15,220 nt of DNA, taken from positions 1-15,220 of the forward strand of contig NZ_BAABFL010000409.1 in the NCBI RefSeq assembly GCF_039540975.1. The letters run 5' to 3'. Positions 6,751 through 13,147 of the stretch are shown piece by piece. How positions within the stretch are numbered: position 1 is the stretch's first letter; every line of letters begins with the position of its first letter. A model generated the notes under the pieces. That model was not told the origin of the DNA, made no database searches, and saw only the letters and a program-made list of their open reading frames with translations. A program made the position numbers and the translations under genes. The DNA comes from Kistimonas scapharcae (GTDB lineage: Bacteria > Pseudomonadota > Gammaproteobacteria > Pseudomonadales > Endozoicomonadaceae).

Positions 6751-7697
6751 TAGTTCTTCTCCTGCATGGTCATTACTTCACGCCTTATCGCAGGATCCGC
6801 CAGGGGGAATCCGAGTTTCTTGCGTGCATCAAAGTAGGCATGGGCAACGGCCCGGGCCAGGGTGCGAACACGCAGGATGTAACGCTGACGTTCGGTCACG
6901 GAGATTGCGTGGCGCGCGTCCAGCAGGTTGAACGTGTGGGAGGCTTTCAGCGTAAACTCATACGCCGGCAGCGGCAGCCCCTGCTCAACCATACGTTCGG
7001 ACTCACGTTCAAAGTAGTCGAAATGTTCGAACAGGCTCTTGGTATCGGCCAGTTCGAAGTTGAAGGTAGACATCTCAACCTCGTTCTGGAGATAGACATC
7101 ACCGTAGGTGACATCGCCCTGCGGCCCGTGTGCCCAGACCAGATCATAGACGCTGTCCACGCCCTGCAGGTACATGGCCAGACGCTCCAGACCATAGGTG
7201 ATCTCGCCGGTAACGGGATAGCATTCAATACCGCCCGCCTGCTGGAAGTAGGTGAACTGGGTCACTTCCATGCCGTTCAGCCAGACTTCCCAGCCCAGGC
7301 CCCAGGCGCCCAGGGTCGGGGATTCCCAGTTGTCTTCCACGAAACGGATATCGTGAACGGAGGTATCAATACCCAGTTCTTTCAGGGAGCCAAGGTAAAG
7401 CTCCTGGAAGTTCTCGGGAGATGGCTTCATCACCACCTGGAACTGGTAGTAGTGCTGGAGACGGTTCGGGTTTTCGCCATAACGGCCGTCAGTCGGACGG
7501 CGGCTGGGCTGCACATAGGCGGAGTTCCAGTTCTCCGGGCCGATGGCACGCAGGAAGGTCGCAGGATGGAAGGTGCCGGCGCCGACTTCCATATCCAGCG
7601 GTTGCATGATTACACAGCCTTCACGGGCCCAATAGTTTTGCAGGGCAAGGATCAGCCCCTGGAAAGTGCTGGCGTCGGGCACGGTTTGTTGGGTCAC
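6750..7697 (-). CDS. glyQ: Glycyl-tRNA synthetase alpha subunit
   Basis: GlyQ is the class II catalytic subunit that activates glycine with ATP and charges tRNA-Gly together with GlyS. The 315-residue protein has the usual length and opens with TFQGLILALQNYWAREGC (11-28). Motif 2 and neighbouring active-site residues lie in YVQPSRRPTDGRYGENPNRL (61-80), and the motif 3 region is GGIECYPVTGEITYGLERLA (155-174). The start is a GTG at 7697, preceded by GAGGTGG at good spacing; no upstream ATG in frame fits. Its stop overlaps the glyS ATG by one base, forming a two-gene operon. A near-consensus -10 lies about 70 bases upstream and a short hairpin sits in the leader. Confidence 0.97.
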   Translation of the reverse strand: MTQQTVPDASTFQGLILALQNYWAREGCVIMQPLDMEVGAGTFHPATFLRAIGPENWNSAYVQPSRRPTDGRYGENPNRLQHYYQFQVVMKPSPENFQELYLGSLKELGIDTSVHDIRFVEDNWESPTLGAWGLGWEVWLNGMEVTQFTYFQQAGGIECYPVTGEITYGLERLAMYLQGVDSVYDLVWAHGPQGDVTYGDVYLQNEVEMSTFNFELADTKSLFEHFDYFERESERMVEQGLPLPAYEFTLKASHTFNLLDARHAISVTERQRYILRVRTLARAVAHAYFDARKKLGFPLADPAIRREVMTMQEKN

Positions 7698-7722
7698 AGT
7701 ACCACCTCAGGGTTGGGGTTCC

Positions 7723-7740
7723 TGTCCGTCACGGCGGACA
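7723..7740 (-). promoter_or_regulatory. Hairpin in the glyQ leader
   Basis: TGTCCG (7723-7728) and CGGACA (7735-7740) form a 6-base-pair GC-rich stem with a 6-base loop, about 26 bases before the GTG start and just ahead of the ribosome-binding site. It could shape translation or stabilise the message. It is short enough to be incidental. Confidence 0.35.
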
Positions 7741-7767
7741 GTGGGATAAACCGGAAAAATGGCGGAA

Positions 7768-7773
7768 ATTATA
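7768..7773 (-). promoter_or_regulatory. glyQ: Consensus -10 box of the glyQS promoter
   Basis: Minus-strand TATAAT is a perfect -10, placing the start site near 7761 and giving a leader of about 65 bases. The matching -35 is poor (T-rich GTTTTT/TTTTTG at 16-17 spacing; TTGTGC is too close at 13). The bases after the -10 (TTCCGCC) are GC-rich, as in promoters under growth-rate or stringent control, which would suit an aminoacyl-tRNA synthetase. That regulation is inference. Confidence 0.6.
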
Positions 7774-7865
7774 CCTTGTCCGGCCAGCACAAAAACAGGG
7801 CAGTCTCAGGATGAGTCTTTAAAGGCGCAGGCTTGTAGAAATTATCAGGTAAATAATGCCGCAGG

Positions 7866-7874
7866 TGTGGATAA
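7866..7874 (-). promoter_or_regulatory. DnaA-box match (TTATCCACA) upstream of glyQ
   Basis: The minus strand reads TTATCCACA, an exact match to the DnaA binding consensus, about 95 bases upstream of the glyQ -10. A one-mismatch copy, TTGTCCACA, lies 80 bases further at 7946-7954. The core block here is normally origin-proximal, which makes binding more believable. However, one exact match also occurs inside the reductase gene at 12450-12458, where coding explains it, so a chance match is possible. Confidence 0.4.
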
Positions 7875-7953
7875 CTTTGTTGGTAATTTATGTATTGACT
7901 GGGGGAAAGCTGCGAATTACCTGTGTTTGAGAGAGCGGTGATCTATGTGGACA

Positions 7954-7993
7954 ATACCGCTGACAAAACCGTAAAAAGCATCAGTAGCGGTAT
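7954..7993 (-). repeat. Inverted repeat after the redox gene
   Basis: ATACCGCT (7954-7961) and AGCGGTAT (7986-7993) are exact inverse repeats around a 24-base loop, 6 bases after the stop of the upstream minus-strand gene. It may act as a 3'-end hairpin, but no T tract follows, so I do not call it an intrinsic terminator. Confidence 0.4.
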
Positions 7994-7999
7994 GATGAG

Positions 8000-8629
8000 T
8001 TAATCATTACTGCTGCGTTGTCTGTTTTCAGGAGAAATGGAGCACTGACCCCGGTCATAATTGGGTTCAACGTATTCATCAACAATCTTGCTGAGTTCAT
8101 CCGCCCCACCGACATAGTCGCCATCAATCCAGATCTGGGGGACGGTGACCGGCGTTTTCGGCCCGATAATGGGTTTTACACGCGCCAGCATTTCATAGAG
8201 GGCGCGGGAGTCCTTGATGACATCGTGATACTGGTATGGAATACCACGACGATCCAGATGATCCTTGGCACGTACACAGTAAGGGCAGTTTTCTTTACCG
8301 AAAACATGATTGCCATTGATCGGGCTCTGGGTGCTGTGATGCTCAATAACCGCTTGGGTGAGGAGCCCACGGTTCAACGCCATTCCCTGGGAGATAACCT
8401 TGTCTTCCACCATGATGATCGGTGCATGCCAGCCGCCCTTGGTCAGAGGTTTCCACCACTCGGTAAGCCACTCCCGCTCATCCAGTTCCACAGGAATATC
8501 CGCCAGCTCATTGGCCATGGTGTCGCGAATGATGTTTTCAGTCAGCGCACACTCGCCGCAGGGAATCTTGATCTTGAATGGTCCCCAGGCGCCAGCCCAT
8601 TTGAAGACGGTTATCTTAACCTTGTTCAT
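8000..8629 (-). CDS. Two-domain thioredoxin-like/glutaredoxin protein
   Basis: The likely product is a cytoplasmic thiol-disulfide protein of 209 residues from the ATG at 8629. Residues 1-95 look like a thioredoxin-fold module with a CGEC pair (Cys24/Cys27) near the N-terminus and an HAPIIMVEDKVI segment that could supply the cis-Pro strand. Residues ~108-190 are a classic glutaredoxin: CPYC (115-118), TVPQIWIDG with cis-Pro164, and GGADEL (174-179) for glutathione binding. The tail is polar. The start at 8629 has GGGA at 5-6 bases; an in-frame ATG at 8662 would add 11 residues but has no ribosome-binding site. A weak promoter-like pair (TTGATG, 18 bases, TTTTAT) lies at 8690-8719. Partner and substrate are unknown; the glutaredoxin half is certain, the first half is inferred from motif and predicted fold. 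Confidence 0.85.
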   Translation of the reverse strand: MNKVKITVFKWAGAWGPFKIKIPCGECALTENIIRDTMANELADIPVELDEREWLTEWWKPLTKGGWHAPIIMVEDKVISQGMALNRGLLTQAVIEHHSTQSPINGNHVFGKENCPYCVRAKDHLDRRGIPYQYHDVIKDSRALYEMLARVKPIIGPKTPVTVPQIWIDGDYVGGADELSKIVDEYVEPNYDRGQCSISPENRQRSSND

Positions 8630-8757
8630 CCGCTTCCCATCCATGACATCAGTGAAAGTCATCGAACATGCTATTGGAAGATCGGCTGAATAAAAACCTT
8701 TTCAAGCGTAAGGCATCAAATAAAGAGGCGGCAATCGTGTGCGCCAGGCGCTGATTG

Positions 8758-8788
8758 TTTGCTCCGCCAATCAAGCTGGCAGAGCAAA
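8758..8788 (-). repeat. Strong hairpin downstream of the CBS-domain gene
   Basis: TTTGCTC-C-GCCA and TGGC-A-GAGCAAA pair over 12 positions with one mismatch around a 7-base loop (8770-8776). It begins 19 bases after the CBS gene's stop on the minus strand. No T run follows on that strand beyond the stem itself, so terminator activity is possible but not standard. Confidence 0.5.
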
Positions 8789-8807
8789 ATATGTTGTCTG
8801 AGGAATA

Positions 8808-9233
8808 TCAGAATTGTTCACATAAGTAGTGAATAAGATCTGTCGTTGTGACAATGCCAGCAATATTCCCGTTTTCCAGCACTATCACCGAGTGGTAGCG
8901 GCTGTCAGACAATAACTCTGCGGCATCTCTGACAGTCGATGATGTGTTCAGTGTTTTCAGTTCAGTGGTCATGACATCACTGATCGTATGCTGTTGATCA
9001 ATCATGGTGTCCTGCATACGGCTGTCGGTATTACCGGCATCATAAATTAACCGGAGTAGATCGGCTTCAGCGATCATACCAACGGGTTTTTTGTGATCCA
9101 GTACGGGCACATGGTGGATATTGTGCTCACGAAAAATCGCATTAACTTCACTGAGCTTTTGCCCTTTTTGAACAGTAATCGGGCTTGTTGTCATCACTTT
9201 TTGAATGCTTTCGTGTTTTTTCATTAGACGCAT
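8808..9233 (-). CDS. Two-CBS-domain protein
   Basis: A 141-residue stand-alone CBS pair (Bateman module). Repeat 1 (about 10-70) holds VMTTSPITVQKGQKLSEV, HHVPVLDHKKPVGMIAEADL; repeat 2 (about 85-141) holds VMTTELKTLNTSSTVRDA, HSVIVLENGNIAGIVTTTDL. Such modules bind adenine nucleotides (AMP, ATP, SAM or similar) at the cleft between repeats and act as energy or metabolite sensors; the TTTDL and AEADL Asp residues are typical ribose contacts. There is no fused catalytic domain, so its partner is unknown. GGAG lies 2 bases before the ATG at 9233 and 11 before an in-frame ATG at 9224, so the true start may be either. It is a separate unit from the redox gene (spacing about 145 bases, with a hairpin). 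Confidence 0.9.
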   Translation of the reverse strand: MRLMKKHESIQKVMTTSPITVQKGQKLSEVNAIFREHNIHHVPVLDHKKPVGMIAEADLLRLIYDAGNTDSRMQDTMIDQQHTISDVMTTELKTLNTSSTVRDAAELLSDSRYHSVIVLENGNIAGIVTTTDLIHYLCEQF

Positions 9234-9370
9234 CGCTCCGTTTTGTGAGTAAGGATTTGCATCGCTACTTCATAATAGAGTTATTTTCTTATAATGCCAT
9301 AAAAAAGTATTTGTTGAGTGTTGAATAGTTATTTGTTATTGAATAAATAATAACTGTTGTGTTTCTAACG

Positions 9371-9406
9371 AAAAAAGGCAAAGACCGTGATAAAGAGCCT
9401 TTGCCT
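9371..9406 (-). terminator. Intrinsic terminator of the 765-residue protein gene
   Basis: Minus strand AGGCAAAG (9406-9399) pairs perfectly with CTTTGCCT (9383-9376), followed directly by a T tract (to 9371). It begins 9 bases after the stop codon at 9415. This is the clearest Rho-independent terminator in the window. Confidence 0.88.
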
Positions 9407-9414
9407 ATCTTTAT

Positions 9415-11712
9415 TTATTTTGTTTTTATTTCTCCAAAGGTATTGGGATCACGTGTTATTCTTGATGGCTCTCTAGAGCCAAAACCCATTTTCAGAGATT
9501 CTGTAGATTTCCGTTTTCTGAAATCATTATTTTCTTTTTTTCTATTTTTGTGAGGATTAGTCCATCCATTTTCATCCTGTGTTCGTGGGGTATAGCCCGC
9601 ACATGACTTTGCTTTACTAGTACTTTTTTCTGATAGGACTGATTGTGAAATATCCCCATCCGACCTCGTTCTTGTTAAAGATGTGAAATTACCATATAAA
9701 CTCATTTCTTTTTCCCATTCTGTTATAGCTAAATCGTGTGTTCTACTTTTTGGAATGTATGTAGAAGGGCGGTGTTGGCTAATAGGAATTTTTGATCCTT
9801 TTTGTTTTTCTCTTTGTCGGCGCTCTTTAGCTTTTGCTTGTTTCGCTTCTTGGAAATATTGATTTTCAAGTTTTTCAACCATGGCTTGACCCATTGAATC
9901 TGTTGGAACCTCAATTTCCTCTGGCGTTATTGATAAGTAGCCCTTATCTCCATTCATAAAAACAGGAGGTATGGTTTCTTCAGGGTTCATACTCAATTGT
10001 TGCGTATCGATAGGTAAGGAAAGAGCTGCATTAAACGTTTGAGCCTCATAGACATCATCCTCACCATCACTGCCATCTTCAGTAGCAGATAACACCTGTT
10101 TTAATAGGGGGGATTCTTCCGTTGCCTTTGGATCCTGATTGGGTTTCATTTTATCATTTAATGAAGGCATTGTAATGGGAGCATCCATACTTAACATCGG
10201 TTGTCTTTGCATTGAGGCTGGCGCGGAATCTACAGATTCAGCATGATTATAATTACCCGTATCTTCTGGTAATAACTCGACAACATCTTGATGCAGCTTT
10301 CGAAGTTGAACGCTAATTGGATTGTCATCAGTTTCTACCTTTGGATAGACCGCTACAACGACTTCAATTAATTTGTCCAGTGCGTTAGTGTAAGTAGTAA
10401 CTTCGGAATCATATTGGTCATGATTGCCTTCAAAATGAACAGTCAGGCAATTACGGAAAAAACTAAACCGCTCTTTAGATTTTATGTGTTCAGCCGATTT
10501 AGTTATTAGTATTTTAATGCTTGATAATAATATTGTTCTATCTTTTTCAGTTAATAAACGGTATTTTTTATCTTTATCAAGTAATTCTATTAACTCTTCA
10601 CCTATCAAAACAAGTGAGTCTAAGTAACCTAATTTAGAGTCATATTGAGTGAATGTCACTGGCGGATGTGTTTTTTCATCAGAATGCGAGTATTCATCGT
10701 GCTTATCTTTCTCTGTATTGACTGGTTCTATAGGTGAGCTTGCAGACATAATTGTATCTGGGACAGTATCAAGTGTAACCGCAACGGGTCTTTCTTCATT
10801 TTGTACTAATGAGATAACTGAGCATTCGGGCAGTGCTTCATCGAATAATTCTGCATCTTTCTCATCTTCCACTAACCCTTGTGAATCAGCTATTGAATCC
10901 TGACTAGGCGATTTTTTCAAAGTAGATTTTTCTATGACCGTGGTAATTGATGAGTTACTTTGATTATCTTCTGAGTCCTCTCCATTATTTTTTTCATCAA
11001 TCGCCGCATCGTTTTCTAGATCTTCTAATGAACCAGTAGGACTCATTGTTTCAGTTGTATGTTGAGAACATTCCATTAACGTTAGTGCTGGAAAATGCAT
11101 GGTCGAATCATCGTGGTCTGCAGATAGGGAATTAGGATCATACTTAAGAGTGAGAGCGGGGTGATATTTATAATGTGATGAATTATTACTATCGAACATA
11201 AATTCTTCTGTCATGCTCGTGTCTATTGTCAAAGGACTTGACAATGAAGGATCTGCTTGGCTACTAAAAGGTTGCTGAGTGAATATTGTTGTAACTACTT
11301 CTTTTGGATGTGTGTCATCAAGCATGTCAGCGCTGTCATCACTTTGGGGTAGAGAAAATTGATGAGAGCCTTCAAGAGAGTCCCCACCTGATTGCTCGTC
11401 ATGAAACGGCTCTGTCGACATTGGAGGTACAGCAACAAAAAGGGACTGATCCCTGTTTTCCGGATTTCCTCGATTTTCTGAACATATTCTACAGCAAAAA
11501 ATACTGACAAGTATTTCCCAAAAATCAATCAATCTCTGCTTGATTGCTTGACACCTGGTTCTTTGAGGGGGAAGTTGGATACTCGATGCTTTAACTTCAT
11601 TATTTGGAAGTGCACGTGTACGGCCTTTATTAAAAGTTGTAGGGCTAGATTCAGGAGGGTAGTCGAATCCAAACGAAGATTGATTTAGTTTTCTAGTGCT
11701 GTTCATGGCCAT
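9415..11712 (-). CDS. Large, mostly disordered acidic protein, family not recognised (possible effector)
   Basis: The product has 765 residues. Most is Ser/Thr/Asp/Glu/Pro-rich low-complexity sequence with strong disorder character. Exceptions are a hydrophobic, Cys-rich stretch at 61-77 (ending IFCCRIC), a leucine-rich probably helical domain at about 356-483 (YLDSLVLIGEELIELLDKD onward), a basic charged helix at 609-640 (AKAKERRQREKQKGSK), and a C-terminal basic pair, KNRKK (722-726) and RKRK (732-735), resembling a bipartite nuclear localisation signal. A short repeat, HPALTLK (184-190) and FPALTLM (207-213), is visible. There is no signal peptide. The start ATG at 11712 has GGGAGTG about 8 bases upstream. 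The gene stands alone, is visibly AT-rich compared with its neighbours, and has its own terminator: features of acquired DNA. A secreted host-directed effector is one possibility, not shown. Confidence 0.85.
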   Translation of the reverse strand: MAMNSTRKLNQSSFGFDYPPESSPTTFNKGRTRALPNNEVKASSIQLPPQRTRCQAIKQRLIDFWEILVSIFCCRICSENRGNPENRDQSLFVAVPPMSTEPFHDEQSGGDSLEGSHQFSLPQSDDSADMLDDTHPKEVVTTIFTQQPFSSQADPSLSSPLTIDTSMTEEFMFDSNNSSHYKYHPALTLKYDPNSLSADHDDSTMHFPALTLMECSQHTTETMSPTGSLEDLENDAAIDEKNNGEDSEDNQSNSSITTVIEKSTLKKSPSQDSIADSQGLVEDEKDAELFDEALPECSVISLVQNEERPVAVTLDTVPDTIMSASSPIEPVNTEKDKHDEYSHSDEKTHPPVTFTQYDSKLGYLDSLVLIGEELIELLDKDKKYRLLTEKDRTILLSSIKILITKSAEHIKSKERFSFFRNCLTVHFEGNHDQYDSEVTTYTNALDKLIEVVVAVYPKVETDDNPISVQLRKLHQDVVELLPEDTGNYNHAESVDSAPASMQRQPMLSMDAPITMPSLNDKMKPNQDPKATEESPLLKQVLSATEDGSDGEDDVYEAQTFNAALSLPIDTQQLSMNPEETIPPVFMNGDKGYLSITPEEIEVPTDSMGQAMVEKLENQYFQEAKQAKAKERRQREKQKGSKIPISQHRPSTYIPKSRTHDLAITEWEKEMSLYGNFTSLTRTRSDGDISQSVLSEKSTSKAKSCAGYTPRTQDENGWTNPHKNRKKENNDFRKRKSTESLKMGFGSREPSRITRDPNTFGEIKTK

Positions 11713-12015
11713 AACTGATTCACTCCCTGTTTACGCTGAATGTGTAATGGATTAATAAACTACTGTTGTAGTTAGGTCTTTTTTTTTATTGAAAAGTTCC
11801 CGGGGGCATAGTCTTAGTGATTATTTGGTTTTTATGTAATTAAAGTTATTTTATTTATAACTGGATGTTATTATTAACTCTGTAAAGTTTTGGTGTGGTC
11901 ATTTTTGCTCTACCTTACTTCTTGCATTTAATCGTTTTCCGCTTTTCTTATGACCATGCCGTCCATGCAATATGGAAAATACAGTAAATAGTGTCTTGTG
12001 CTATGAGGTAAAACC
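11713..12015. other. AT-rich divergent spacer between the 765-residue protein gene and the reductase gene
   Basis: This 303-base region should hold both divergent promoters, but I cannot name clear -35/-10 pairs. A small hairpin (AACTAC 11758-11763 with GTAGTT 11768-11773, 4-base loop) is followed after 5 bases by a run of T near 11779-11787. It is not in the place of a terminator for either gene, because nothing is transcribed into it from the left on the plus strand. A CCCGGG palindrome follows. I see no gene here. Confidence 0.5.
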
Positions 12016-12969
12016 ATGGGTTTGATGACTGTATCTGACAAGGCGTTGCCAATGGTTGGCCTTGGAACATGGAAATCGGAACCGGAGGTTGTCTATACGG
12101 CGATCCGGGAAGCGATTTCGATGGGGTATAGGCATATCGATTGCGCTTCTATCTACGGTAATGAGCCTGGTATCGGTCAGGCATTGAGTGATGCTATCAA
12201 GGATGGGGATGTGCACAGGGAAGACCTGTTTATCACGTCAAAACTCTGGAATAACGCCCATGCACCTGAGGATGTAATGCCGGCGCTGGAAAAGACACTT
12301 TCAGATCTGCATCTGGATTATCTGGATCTATATCTTATGCACTGGCCTGTGGCCGTCAGGTCAGATGTACAGTTTGCATCCACCGCCGATGAATGTATCT
12401 CTTTGAAATCATTACCCTTAGAGACAACCTGGGCAGCGATGGAGGCCTGTGTGGATAAAGGGCTAACTCGATATATCGGAGTGGCCAATTTCAGTGTCTG
12501 TAAGCTGGAAAAGCTCATTACAACAGCGAGGATTCAGCCTGCTATGAATCAGGTAGAGCTGCATCCTTTTCTGGAGCAGCAAATGCTGGTTCGTTTCTGT
12601 CAGGAACATCGCATACAGGTGACGGCCTATTCACCGCTGGGCTCCATGGATAGAGGTGCCAATTTACGTTCTGAAGATGAACCCAGTCTGCTGGATAACG
12701 CCATTATCGGGGAAATTGCCCACAAGCATGATATGTCCCCTGCCCAGGTGCTGATCCAGTGGGCTGTGCAGCGGGGGGGTTATGTGATTCCTAAATCCGT
12801 ATCTCCCATACGACAGCGGGAAAACCTGGAAGCTGCCAATCTGCTGCTCAGTGTTGAGGATGTTGACCAGATTTCGGCGTTGGAACGCCATTTTCGTTAT
12901 ATCGACGGCCGTCCCTTCGTTGTGGAAGGGAGTGATTATTCGTTGGCATCCATCTGGGATGAGGAGTAA
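12016..12969 (+). CDS. Aldo/keto reductase (NADPH-type, AKR1A-like)
   Basis: A 317-residue cytosolic (alpha/beta)8 oxidoreductase that should reduce aldehydes with NADPH. The catalytic tetrad is complete: Asp42, Tyr47, Lys76, His109 (in YRHIDCASIYGNEP, FITSKLWN, YLMHWP). The cofactor 2'-phosphate site IPKSVSPIRQREN (258-270) with Lys260, Ser261 and Arg266 favours NADPH. Long stretches (GLGTWKSEPE, YRHIDCASIYGNEP, SKLWN, LDYLDLYLMHWP, VTAYSPLGS.DR) closely match animal aldehyde reductase AKR1A as I remember it, more than typical bacterial 2,5-diketogluconate reductases. The C-terminal loop, which sets substrate choice, is short and ends SIWDEE. GAGGT lies 6 bases before the ATG. It is divergent from the 765-residue gene, with no obvious operon partner. 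Physiological substrate unknown. Confidence 0.92.
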   Translation: MGLMTVSDKALPMVGLGTWKSEPEVVYTAIREAISMGYRHIDCASIYGNEPGIGQALSDAIKDGDVHREDLFITSKLWNNAHAPEDVMPALEKTLSDLHLDYLDLYLMHWPVAVRSDVQFASTADECISLKSLPLETTWAAMEACVDKGLTRYIGVANFSVCKLEKLITTARIQPAMNQVELHPFLEQQMLVRFCQEHRIQVTAYSPLGSMDRGANLRSEDEPSLLDNAIIGEIAHKHDMSPAQVLIQWAVQRGGYVIPKSVSPIRQRENLEAANLLLSVEDVDQISALERHFRYIDGRPFVVEGSDYSLASIWDEE

Positions 12970-13147
12970 TGGTTGAATTTCGCTCGGTCAGGACGAGGTA
13001 AAGGGACTTTTCCAATATTTCTGATTGCGCTCCATCACTGATATTTCAAATAAGTCTCAAAGGATTCGGCGGCAAACGAGAGGGATAGCCAATAATTAAA
13101 CCAATGTATTCATCGTAACCCGCCAGCATTATCAAGGAAGTAGCAGC

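Larger units (their letters stand above)
7698..7999. other. Spacer upstream of glyQ: promoter, leader hairpin, DnaA-box-like sites
   Basis: This 302-base spacer separates glyQ from the upstream minus-strand redox gene. It contains the glyQS leader and promoter, a perfect DnaA-box match, a near match, and an inverted repeat next to the redox gene's stop; these are listed separately where supportable. A plus-strand open stretch at 7759-7941 (60 codons, starting MAEIIPCP) has no clear ribosome-binding site or recognisable product, and I do not call it a gene. Confidence 0.6.

Noticed and set aside
6585..7814. Long plus-strand open stretch (about 409 codons) opposite glyQ and the start of glyS
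   Set aside because: It is antisense to two certain genes, has no ribosome-binding site or known motif, and is explained by the GC bias of the glyQS codons.
7759..7941. 60-codon plus-strand open stretch in the glyQ upstream spacer
   Set aside because: It overlaps the glyQS promoter, lacks a clear ribosome-binding site, and its composition is not distinctive.
8018..8689. Plus-strand open stretch of about 223 codons opposite the glutaredoxin gene
   Set aside because: Antisense to a gene with CPYC, TVP and GGAD motifs; no independent support.
12450..12458. Exact DnaA-box match on the plus strand
   Set aside because: It lies inside the reductase gene and is explained by the codons for Cys-Val-Asp-Lys; no cluster of boxes surrounds it.
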